From CBFCZU01 sp965602635 (GTDB lineage Bacteria > Planctomycetota > Phycisphaerae > SM23-33): 10,626 nucleotides of DNA. Shown piece by piece: positions 1 to 6,196 of the stretch; position 1 is the first letter of the stretch; the number at the start of each line of letters is the position of its first letter. Where the stretch lies: the NCBI GenBank assembly GCA_965602635.1, contig CBFCZU010000150.1:1-10626 (forward strand), in the 5' to 3' direction. The notes below the pieces were generated by a model. That model saw nothing but the letters and a program-made list of their open reading frames with translations. It was not told the origin of the DNA and ran no database searches. The translations under genes and the position numbers were made by a program.

Positions 1-203
1 TCCCGCGCCCGCACGGCCGCCCGGGCGACGGCCCCGGCCCGCCCGTCCGCGTCGCCCGAGCCGAGCGCCGCGATCAGGCGGAGGTCCTCGACCACCGGCA
101 GCATCAGCAGCGCCACGCCGAAGCCCACGATCGCCGCCAGCAGGACCGTCAGCGCCCGCCGCTGCCAGGGATGCGCCCGGAAGTACGCCAGGAACACGCG
201 CAT
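1..203 (-). CDS. N-terminus of a single-pass membrane protein, probably HEAT-repeat type (partial)
   Basis: This gene reads leftward from an ATG at 203 and runs off the window edge, leaving 67 complete codons. The first 16 residues are short and basic (MRVFLAYFRAHPWQRR). A hydrophobic stretch follows at about residues 17-38, suitable for one membrane-spanning helix with the N-terminus inside. After it comes an Ala/Arg-rich amphipathic segment (DLRLIAALGSGDADGRAGAV, about residues 40-59). This looks like the 'LIxALxSxDxxVRxxA' turn of a HEAT repeat, but with at most one repeat visible the family call is inference. No Shine-Dalgarno sequence is evident before the ATG, and a plausible promoter ends about 7 nt upstream, so the mRNA may be leaderless. 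The gene is divergent from the cluster starting at 325. The reading frame and start are fairly certain; the function is not. Confidence 0.6.
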   Translation of the reverse strand, partial: MRVFLAYFRAHPWQRRALTVLLAAIVGFGVALLMLPVVEDLRLIAALGSGDADGRAGAVARAAVRAR

Positions 204-209
204 GGCGGC

Positions 210-239
210 AGTGTATGCCTGCCGGACTGGCCCCGTCAA
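210..239 (-). promoter_or_regulatory. Putative sigma70-type promoter for the leftward gene
   Basis: On the minus strand a TTGACG box (239-234) is followed after 18 nt by TACACT (215-210). The match to TTGACA/TATAAT is 5/6 and 4/6. The predicted start of transcription is at about 203, the A of the ATG, so this promoter would give a leaderless mRNA. The absence of a ribosome binding site fits that reading. Confidence 0.4.
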
Positions 240-283
240 CGAGCCGCCAAGGCCGGGGTTTGACGGGCATCCGCCGGCCGCTT

Positions 284-292
284 TGATATAAT
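284..292 (+). promoter_or_regulatory. Extended -10 promoter of the four-gene plus-strand cluster
   Basis: A perfect TATAAT lies at 287-292, preceded by TGA at 284-286, which is an extended -10 element (TGn). A TTGACG at 260-265 is 21 bp away, too far for a normal -35 contact, so the extended -10 probably compensates. The predicted transcription start is near 299, giving a leader of about 26 nt before the GTG at 325. In such GC-rich DNA a perfect TATAAT in a divergent intergenic gap is unlikely to be chance. Confidence 0.65.
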
Positions 293-313
293 GTCCGCTT
301 CGTGGGTCCGGCA

Positions 314-320
314 GAGGGAG
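314..320 (+). promoter_or_regulatory. Ribosome binding site that fixes the GTG start at 325
   Basis: GAGGGAG lies 4 nt before a GTG codon. The next in-frame ATG would remove most of the signal peptide, so the GTG is the likely start. Confidence 0.6.
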
Positions 321-324
321 CGCA

Positions 325-1329
325 GTGAAACACGCGCGACATGCTCGAATCGCCTTGCCGATTCTGGCCGGGATGCTGCTGGCGGCCCTCGGGGCGACCC
401 AGCCGCCGAGCCGCCCCTCGGCCACGGCTCCGACCACGGCCTCGGCCCCGGCCGAGAGGCTCGTCGAATGGCACGTTCAGCACAAGGGCGCCGCCGACGA
501 GGCACGCAAGCGCGACTGCCTGATGGTGGTCGTCTTCTTCGACCCCGACGCCCCCGCCTGCCAGGACTACCAGGCGCGGACGCTCTCGAACCTCCAGACG
601 CGCCGGCTGCTGGGCGGTTTCGCGGCGGCCAGGCTCAACGTCACGGCCGGGGACGGCAAGAAGCGCTTCGCCGCCACCCGCGCCAAGGCCACGCCGCTGA
701 CGCAGGTCTTCGCGCCGGGCGGCGAGCTGCTGGACAGCTTCCCCGGGTGCATCATCCCGCCGAGGCGGCTGTGCGAGCGGCTGGGCAGGTCGCAGGCCTA
801 CTGGAAGGCGGCGGCCGCCCGTCCGGCGACGGTCGAGCGCCGCTGGGAGGCGGCCGAGGCCAGGCTCTCGCTCTCGACGCGCGACAAGTCAGCCGGCGAA
901 ATCCAGGCGCTGCTCAAGCTGCCCGCCAAGGCGCTGCCGAAGGGCCTCACGCAAGGGCGGCTGAAGCTGGCGCTGGGCAGGGCATGGGAGCTGAGCAGGC
1001 CCCAGCAGGCCAGGACGCATTTGCTGGCCGCCCGCAAGCTGGCGCCCAAGGATGCGGCCGTCGCGGGCGAGGCGCTGCTGATGCTCTCGGCGATCGCCAA
1101 GCGCGACCGGCAGTACAAGCAGGCCCATCAGCTCTGCGCCGAGTACATCAAGGCCTTCCCCAAGGGCGAGGGGATCGGCCAGGCCTACCACACCAAGGCC
1201 GTCCTGGAGTACTCCGCCCTGGACGACCGCGCCGCCGCCAGGGAGACGCTGAGCGGGTTCCTCGAGAAGTACCCCGACCACCCGATGGCGGTGCGAATCC
1301 GCGAGCTGCTGGAGGTGGTCAAGAAGTAG
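325..1329 (+). CDS. Secreted thioredoxin-fold protein with C-terminal TPR repeats
   Basis: This protein of 334 residues starts at GTG. Residues 1-24 form a signal peptide: a basic start, a hydrophobic core at about 9-23, and a plausible cut after ALGA. A Ser/Thr/Pro/Ala linker follows to about residue 43. Residues 47-150 match a thioredoxin-like domain: the strand CLMVVVFF (65-72), then DPDAPAC at the active-site turn, and TPLTQVFAPGGELL (123-136) with the expected cis-Pro at 124. Only one Cys (C79) remains where thioredoxins have CxxC, so disulfide exchange by a CxxC mechanism is not expected. Residues 205-330 form about three TPR-like helical hairpins, for example AHQLCAEYIKAFPKG and ARETLSGFLEKYPDHP, suggesting protein binding. 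It probably acts in the periplasm. It is the first gene of the cluster, 21 bp before fumC, and nothing in the sequence links it functionally to fumarase. Confidence 0.75.
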   Translation: MKHARHARIALPILAGMLLAALGATQPPSRPSATAPTTASAPAERLVEWHVQHKGAADEARKRDCLMVVVFFDPDAPACQDYQARTLSNLQTRRLLGGFAAARLNVTAGDGKKRFAATRAKATPLTQVFAPGGELLDSFPGCIIPPRRLCERLGRSQAYWKAAAARPATVERRWEAAEARLSLSTRDKSAGEIQALLKLPAKALPKGLTQGRLKLALGRAWELSRPQQARTHLLAARKLAPKDAAVAGEALLMLSAIAKRDRQYKQAHQLCAEYIKAFPKGEGIGQAYHTKAVLEYSALDDRAAARETLSGFLEKYPDHPMAVRIRELLEVVKK

Positions 1330-1350
1330 GTCTCCGGTAAGGAAGCAAGC

Positions 1351-2748
1351 ATGGCCAGGCAACGAACGGAGAGCGACTCGCTGGGTGAGGTGTCCGTGCC
1401 GGCCGGGGCGCTGTACGGGGCGCAGACCGCGCGGGCGGCCGAGAACTTCCCCATCAGCGGGCGGCGGATGGACCGGCGGTTCATCGCGGCCCTGGGGATG
1501 ATGAAGTCGGCCGCCGCTGCGGCGCACAAGAAGGCGGGGCGGCTCGACGAGGCCATCGCCGACGCCGTCATCGCCGCCGCCGACGAGGTGACCGAGGGCG
1601 CACTAGACGAGCATTTCGTCGTGGACGTCTTCCAGACCGGCTCGGGCACCTCCTCGAACATGAACGCCAACGAGGTCATCGCCAACAGGGCGATTCAGAC
1701 CCTCGGCGGGAAGCTCGGCTCGAAGCAGCCCGTCCACCCCAACGATCACGTCAACCTGGGCCAGTCGTCGAACGACGTGATCCCCTCCGCGACGCACGTG
1801 GCGGCGGCGCTGGCGATCCACACCGAGCTTGTGCCCGCGCTGAAGTCGCTGCGCTCTGCCCTGGACGACAAGGCCGGGCAGTTCGACGCGATCGTCAAGG
1901 TCGCCCGGACGCACCTCCAGGACGCGGTGCCGATGCGCCTGGGGCAGGAGTTCGGGGGCTACGCCGCGGCCGTGGGCGATGCCGTCGCCGCCCTGGAGGT
2001 CGCCATCGCCTCTCTGTGCGAGCTGGCGATCGGCGGCACGGCGGCTGGCACGGGCCTGAACGCCCCGCCCGGCATGGCGGGGGAAATCTGCCGGACCATC
2101 GCCGCCCGCACCCGCCTGCCCTTCCGCGAGGCCGCCAATCACTTCGCGGCGCACACCGTCCCGCTGGCGTGCGTGGGCGCCTCGGCCGCGCTGCGCACCA
2201 CCGCGATAGCGCTCTCCAAGGTCGCCAACGACATCCGCTGGCTGGGCTCCGGGCCGCGATGCGGGCTGGGCGAGCTGAAGCTGCCGGCGCTTCAGCCCGG
2301 AAGCAGCATCATGCCCGGCAAGGTCAACCCGGTCATACCCGAGGCCGTCGTTCAGGTCGCATGCCAGGTGATCGGCAACGACGCCGCCATCGCCATGGCC
2401 GCGGCCGGCGGGGTGGGGAGCATACTTGAGATGCACCTGGCCTGGCCACTGGTCGTCGAGAATCTGCTGGCGAGCGTATCCCTGCTGGCCGGAGGGGCGA
2501 AGGTCCTGGCCGAGAAGTGCGTCGCCGGGCTCGCCGCCGACGAGCAGCGCTGCCGCGAGCTGCTGGAGCGGTCGCTGATGCTGGCGACTGCCCTGGCGCC
2601 GAGGATCGGCTACGATGCGGCCTCCGAGCTGGCGAAGGAGGCCTTCAAGACAGGCAAGACCATCCGCCAGGCCGCCCTGGCCGGCGGGCTGCTGACCGAA
2701 AAGGAGCTGGACGAACTGCTGGACCTCCGCGGCCAGACGGGGCCGTGA
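1351..2748 (+). CDS. fumC: Fumarate hydratase, class II (fumarase C)
   Basis: This enzyme of 465 residues interconverts fumarate and malate in the TCA cycle. It is cytosolic, normally homotetrameric and independent of iron-sulfur clusters. Visible motifs include the substrate-site loop QTGSGTSSNMNANE (95-108), HPNDHVN (129-135), QSSND (138-142), RTHLQDA with the catalytic-acid His188 (186-192), GGTAAGTGLN (228-237), NDIRWLGSGPRCGLGE (293-308), and the family signature GSSIMPGKVNP (317-327) with Ser318, Lys324 and Asn326. The length and these positions agree with E. coli FumC. The C-terminal GLLTEKELDELL (446-457) is also typical. Aspartase is less likely because the loops read GTSSNMNANE and RWLGSGPRCG. 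One oddity is the usual ELN motif, which reads E-M-H (360-362) after about three extra residues. AAGGA at 1339-1343 is a ribosome binding site 7 nt before the ATG. Confidence 0.95.
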   Translation: MARQRTESDSLGEVSVPAGALYGAQTARAAENFPISGRRMDRRFIAALGMMKSAAAAAHKKAGRLDEAIADAVIAAADEVTEGALDEHFVVDVFQTGSGTSSNMNANEVIANRAIQTLGGKLGSKQPVHPNDHVNLGQSSNDVIPSATHVAAALAIHTELVPALKSLRSALDDKAGQFDAIVKVARTHLQDAVPMRLGQEFGGYAAAVGDAVAALEVAIASLCELAIGGTAAGTGLNAPPGMAGEICRTIAARTRLPFREAANHFAAHTVPLACVGASAALRTTAIALSKVANDIRWLGSGPRCGLGELKLPALQPGSSIMPGKVNPVIPEAVVQVACQVIGNDAAIAMAAAGGVGSILEMHLAWPLVVENLLASVSLLAGGAKVLAEKCVAGLAADEQRCRELLERSLMLATALAPRIGYDAASELAKEAFKTGKTIRQAALAGGLLTEKELDELLDLRGQTGP

Positions 2749-2773
2749 GGACGACGTCGCCCTGAAATATGGA

Positions 2774-2780
2774 GAGGTGG
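2774..2780 (+). promoter_or_regulatory. Ribosome binding site that decides the ATG start at 2786
   Basis: GAGGTGG lies 5 nt before the ATG at 2786. An in-frame GTG at 2777 falls inside this site, so it is not the start. The ATG start also places the first beta strand of the fold (MNVVLVVFD) exactly at the N-terminus. Confidence 0.6.
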
Positions 2781-2785
2781 AAACC

Positions 2786-4201
2786 ATGAACGTTGTGTTG
2801 GTTGTGTTCGATTCGCTGCGCAAGGATTGCATCGGCTGCTTCAACGACGGCGAGCCCGGCACCCCGCCGTGGGGATGGAAGGTCAAGACTCCCCACCTGG
2901 ACGCCCTCGCCGCCGAGTCGCTTCTCTTCGACCGGGCCTACCCCGAGTCGCTGCCCACGCTGCCCACACGCCGGGCGCTGTACACGGGCATGCGGGTGTA
3001 CCCCTTCGACAAGGGCGACTTCCGCCTGAAGGGCGACTTCGTCGGCGCCCCCGGCTGGGGGCCGATACCCGAGGACCAGGACACGCTGTCCGAGAGGCTC
3101 CAGGCCGACGGCTACCGCACCGGGCTGATGTCCGACGTGTACCACATGTTCAAGCCGTCGAAGAACTACTGGCGCGGGTTCGACCAGTGGACGTTCTTCC
3201 GCGGGCAGGAGCGCGACTTCGCCCGCAGCGGGCCCGAGCCCTCCGACGAGATGATCCGCCACTATCTGCCCGAGGAGCTGGAGAACCCGCGTCGGCGCGA
3301 GTTCGTCAGCCGGACGCTTCGGAACATGTACGACCGCCCGCGCGAGGAAGACTACTTCAACGCCCGGGTGCTGATAGGCTCGGCCGACTGGCTGGCGCAG
3401 AACCTCGACGCGGACAAGCTGTTCCTCACGACCGAGAGCTTCGACCCGCACGAGCCGTGGTTCGTTCCCGAGCACTACCGGCGGATGTACGACGACACCG
3501 ACGGGCCCGAGCAGATCATCAGCGGCTACACCGAGGAGATGCCCGAGCACCTGCTCCGCCGCACGCGCGCCAACTACAGCGGGCTCGTGACCATGTGCGA
3601 CCGCTGGCTGGGGCACCTGTACGAGACGATGAAGGTGCTCGGGCTGCTGGAGAACTCGATACTCATAGTCACCACCGACCACGGGCACAGCATCGGCGAC
3701 CGCGGCTACATCGGCAAGCGCGGGTACCCCTCGGCGCCCGAGGTGTACGACGTGCCGCTGCTGATCCGCCACCCCGACGGCATCGGGGCGGGCAAGCGCA
3801 GCGACATGTTCGTGCAGCACACGGACATGGCCGCGCAGATCCTCCAGTTCGCCGGCCTGGACGTGCCCAAGGACCTGGACGGCAAGGTCTTCTTCGACGC
3901 CGCCGTCAAGGGCGGCAAGGGCATCCGCGACCACGTCACCGTCGGCTGGGGGCCGAACATCACGGTCATCGACGATCGCTGGTGGCTCAACTGCAAGGTG
4001 GACGGCACCGGCGTGCTGCTGTCGGACCTGAAGGACCGCCCGTTCGAGAACAACGTAGCCGACAAGAATCGCGAGCTGGTGGGCGAGATGTTCGGCAAGG
4101 GCATCGCGGACGCGGGGACGGATATCCCGAAGTTCCTCCTGGAGATGGCGGCCAACCAGGAGGACGCGCCCGGGTGCAGCGACCTCGCGGCCAGAGACTA
4201 G
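2786..4201 (+). CDS. Sulfatase-fold hydrolase of the alkaline phosphatase superfamily, with Thr at the nucleophile position
   Basis: This protein has 471 residues and no signal peptide: the first strand starts at residue 2, so the enzyme is cytoplasmic. The fold markers run in order. VVFDSLRKD (6-14) has metal ligand Asp9. SLPTLPTRRALYTG (55-68) occupies the site where FGly sulfatases have C/S-x-P-x-R, but here it is Thr58-L-P-T-Arg62. DPHEPW (220-225) contains His222. TTDHGHSIGDRG (296-307) has metal ligands Asp298 and His299, and Lys311 lies in IGKRG. From memory, the layout Asp/nucleophile/Asp-His/Lys resembles bacterial phosphonate monoesterase/phosphodiesterase enzymes, which use FGly. 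A Thr nucleophile is known in other superfamily branches such as NPP phosphodiesterases and phosphonoacetate hydrolase. A phosphoester, phosphonate or unusual sulfate ester substrate is therefore possible, and the real substrate is unknown. It sits 37 bp after fumC and 18 bp before an oxidoreductase gene. Confidence 0.85.
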   Translation: MNVVLVVFDSLRKDCIGCFNDGEPGTPPWGWKVKTPHLDALAAESLLFDRAYPESLPTLPTRRALYTGMRVYPFDKGDFRLKGDFVGAPGWGPIPEDQDTLSERLQADGYRTGLMSDVYHMFKPSKNYWRGFDQWTFFRGQERDFARSGPEPSDEMIRHYLPEELENPRRREFVSRTLRNMYDRPREEDYFNARVLIGSADWLAQNLDADKLFLTTESFDPHEPWFVPEHYRRMYDDTDGPEQIISGYTEEMPEHLLRRTRANYSGLVTMCDRWLGHLYETMKVLGLLENSILIVTTDHGHSIGDRGYIGKRGYPSAPEVYDVPLLIRHPDGIGAGKRSDMFVQHTDMAAQILQFAGLDVPKDLDGKVFFDAAVKGGKGIRDHVTVGWGPNITVIDDRWWLNCKVDGTGVLLSDLKDRPFENNVADKNRELVGEMFGKGIADAGTDIPKFLLEMAANQEDAPGCSDLAARD

Positions 4202-4219
4202 CCGCCATGGAGACTTCAG

Positions 4220-5092
4220 ATGATCAGGATCGGAATTGTCGGAGCGGAGAACTCGCACAGTGCGGCCATTGCCAAGACGCTTAACGTCCAGGGCAGCGTG
4301 CCTGGATTTCGCGTGGTGGCGATCTGGGGCGAGACGAAGGCCTTCGCCGAGAAGACGGCCAAGATCGGGAAGATCCCCCGGATCGTCCGCCGCCCGGCCG
4401 ACATGGTCGGCGATATCGACGCGGCGATCGTGGACCATCGGCACGCGAAGTATCACCTCCCCGCGGCCGGGGCCTTGCTGGCGGCGAAGCTGCCGATGTT
4501 CATCGACAAGCCGTTCTGCTACCGCCTGGCCGAGGGCAAGGCGTTTCTGGCCCGCGCCCGGCGGATGAAGGTGCCGGTCACGTCGTTCTCGAGCGTGCCG
4601 ACGTCGAAGTGCTTCGCCGCATTCGCCACGAAGGTGAAGAAGGCCGGCAAGGCGCTCACGGCCGCCAGCTTCGGGCCGTGCGACCTGAAGTCGCCCTACG
4701 GCGGGGTCTTCTTCTACGGCATCCACCAGGTGGACATGCTGATGTCGCTCTTCGGCCCGGAGGTGCGGGCGGTGTCCGTCAGCAGGGCCCGCCCCGGCGG
4801 CGACGCGGTCGCCACGCTGTTCTGGGCCGACGGGCTGACCGCGTCGATGCACTGCGTCCGCGAGCACTCGATCGGCTTCCAGGCGTCCGTCGCAACCGGC
4901 TCGGGCCCGCTCTCGGCCAGGCTCGTCAGCGACCCGAACCCATACCTCGCCGGCGTCAGGATTTTCACCCGCATGTTCAAGACGCGCAAGGAGCCCGTCG
5001 CCCACAGCCGGATCCTCGCGCCCGTGGCCGCGCTCGAGGCGCTGGAGAAGTCCGTCAAGACGGGCAAGCTGGTGGCTGTGGCGAAGGTCTGA
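4220..5092 (+). CDS. Gfo/Idh/MocA-family NAD(P)-dependent oxidoreductase
   Basis: This protein of 290 residues probably oxidises, reduces or epimerises a sugar or polyol; the substrate cannot be read from the sequence. The N-terminal Rossmann domain begins directly at MIRIGIVGAENSHS (1-14), with the dinucleotide loop in the GxxGxENSH variant rather than GxGxxG. After beta-2 (VVAIWGE) Glu38 could bind the cofactor ribose. IDKP (95-98) is the family's E/D-K-P motif with Lys97. GIHQVDML (167-174) supplies the second conserved site, His169 and Asp172. It is shorter than the usual 330-380 residues because the C-terminal alpha/beta domain is compact. There is no Tat or Sec signal, so it is cytoplasmic. 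GGAGA at 4209-4213 is the ribosome binding site, 6 nt before the ATG. It lies 18 bp after the sulfatase-fold gene and is the last gene of the cluster, which suggests they act on related compounds. Confidence 0.85.
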   Translation: MIRIGIVGAENSHSAAIAKTLNVQGSVPGFRVVAIWGETKAFAEKTAKIGKIPRIVRRPADMVGDIDAAIVDHRHAKYHLPAAGALLAAKLPMFIDKPFCYRLAEGKAFLARARRMKVPVTSFSSVPTSKCFAAFATKVKKAGKALTAASFGPCDLKSPYGGVFFYGIHQVDMLMSLFGPEVRAVSVSRARPGGDAVATLFWADGLTASMHCVREHSIGFQASVATGSGPLSARLVSDPNPYLAGVRIFTRMFKTRKEPVAHSRILAPVAALEALEKSVKTGKLVAVAKV

Positions 5093-5098
5093 GCATCC

Positions 5099-5126
5099 CG
5101 GAATTCGGAATTCGGATTTGGGATTG
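5099..5126 (+). repeat. Degenerate heptamer tandem repeat between convergent genes
   Basis: Four 7-bp units lie head to tail: CGGAATT, CGGAATT, CGGATTT and GGGATTG. They fill most of the 42-bp gap between the oxidoreductase stop (5092) and the tsaD stop (5135). The DNA is far more AT-rich than its surroundings. No rho-independent terminator (hairpin plus T-run) is present here. Confidence 0.7.
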
Positions 5127-5134
5127 GCGGCCGG

Positions 5135-6196
5135 TCATTTCCGCACGGTGGCGGTGGCGGCGAGGTCGAGGTCGTCGGTGTGGCCTGCCCGCAGGAGGTG
5201 CCAGGCCAGGCCGGCGGTCATGGCGGCGTTGTCGGCGCAGTACGCCGGCGCGGGCATGCGGACCGGTATGCCGAGCTTCTTGCCCAGCGCGCCGACGGCC
5301 CGGCGAAGCGCCAAATTGGCGGCCACGCCCCCGCCGATGATGAGCGTCCTGACGCCGACGGCCTTGGCCGCTCGACGCAGCTTGATCCGCAGCGTGTCCA
5401 CGAGCGCGGCCTGGAAGCTCGCGGCGACGTCCGCGACGTCTTGCTCGCCCATTGCCGCCGGCCCCTTGTCGGCGGCGCCCGGCCGGACCGCTCCCGGCAC
5501 GCCGCGAACGTGGTACAGCACCGCCGTCTTCAGCCCGCTGAAGGAGAAGTCCAGCGACTGTCCCTTCAGCAGGGCGCGGGGGAATTCGACGGCCTTGGGG
5601 TCGCCCTTGCGGGCGGCCTGGTCTATCGCCGGGCCGCCGGGATAGCCAAGGGCCAGTATGGACGCGACCTTGTCGAACGCCTCGCCGGCGGCGTCGTCGG
5701 TGGTGGCGCCCAGCAGCTCCAGCTCGGCCGGGCCCAGGCAGTGGTACAGTGAGGTGTGCCCGCCGGAGGCGACCAGCGCCACGGCCGGGTAGTCTATCGG
5801 CTCGTCGTCGAGCGCCGGCGAATATGCATGGGCGTGAATGTGATCGACGCCGATGAGCGGGCGGCGCCAGGCCCACGCCAGCGTCTTGGCGGCCATCAGC
5901 CCCGTCAGCAGCGAGCCGATCAGCCCGGGGCGGTTGGCGACGGCGACCGCGGCGATGCCGTCGGGCTCGACGCCGGCCCGGGCCAGCGCCCCGCCGATGA
6001 CGGCGTTGATGCTCTCGAGGTGCGCCCGCGAGGCGATCTCGGGCACCACGCCGCCGAAGCGCCCGTGCAGGTCGAACTGTGTGGCCACCACGTTGGCCAG
6101 CACGTCCCTTCCGCCCGCGACGAGCGCGCAGCCGGTCTCGTCGCAGGTGCTCTCGATGCCCAGGATGATCCGGCCGGCGGCGTCCGTCAGTGCCAT
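5135..6196 (-). CDS. tsaD: tRNA N6-threonylcarbamoyladenosine (t6A) synthase subunit TsaD
   Basis: This protein of 353 residues is the cytosolic ASKHA-fold enzyme that transfers the threonylcarbamoyl group from threonylcarbamoyl-AMP to A37 of tRNAs reading ANN codons, working with TsaB and TsaE. Visible landmarks are ILGIESTCDETG (10-22), GGVVPEIASRAH (48-59), the metal-binding pair His119 and His123 in VDHIHAHAYS (117-126), ASGGHTSLY (143-151), GEAFDKVA (171-178), FSFSGLKTAV (217-226), IIGGGVAAN (286-294) and CADNAAM (320-326) with metal ligand Asp322. The length is normal for the family. Its ATG lies inside the end of the upstream S41 peptidase gene, a 10-bp overlap. Only a weak GAGA precedes it, so translational coupling is likely. 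A slightly extended loop at about residues 233-252 (Ala/Gly/Pro-rich) is the only oddity. Confidence 0.95.
   Translation of the reverse strand: MALTDAAGRIILGIESTCDETGCALVAGGRDVLANVVATQFDLHGRFGGVVPEIASRAHLESINAVIGGALARAGVEPDGIAAVAVANRPGLIGSLLTGLMAAKTLAWAWRRPLIGVDHIHAHAYSPALDDEPIDYPAVALVASGGHTSLYHCLGPAELELLGATTDDAAGEAFDKVASILALGYPGGPAIDQAARKGDPKAVEFPRALLKGQSLDFSFSGLKTAVLYHVRGVPGAVRPGAADKGPAAMGEQDVADVAASFQAALVDTLRIKLRRAAKAVGVRTLIIGGGVAANLALRRAVGALGKKLGIPVRMPAPAYCADNAAMTAGLAWHLLRAGHTDDLDLAATATVRK

Noticed and set aside
260..265. TTGACG as -35 partner of the TATAAT at 287
   Set aside because: The spacing is 21 bp, outside the usual 16-18; the extended -10 TGA explains the promoter better.
291..1340. 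349-codon alternative plus-strand frame over the thioredoxin/TPR gene
   Set aside because: It begins inside the -10 box at 291, lacks a signal peptide or domain and is Gly/Arg/Ala-rich; the frame from 325 has a ribosome binding site, signal peptide and TPR pattern.
1351..2748. Aspartase (aspA) instead of fumarase
   Set aside because: KVNPVIPE resembles aspartase, but GTSSNMNANE, QSSND and RWLGSGPRCG are fumarase-type, and KVNPV-PE also occurs in actinobacterial fumarases.
2827..4284. 485-codon plus-strand frame overlapping the hydrolase
   Set aside because: It is an Arg/Ala/Pro-rich frame-shifted shadow of a gene with clear superfamily motifs.
2645..5005. 786-codon minus-strand open frame opposite fumC, the hydrolase and the oxidoreductase
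   Set aside because: It is antisense to three well-supported genes, has Arg/Val/Gly/Ala-rich composition and shows no domain. This is a typical shadow in GC-rich DNA.
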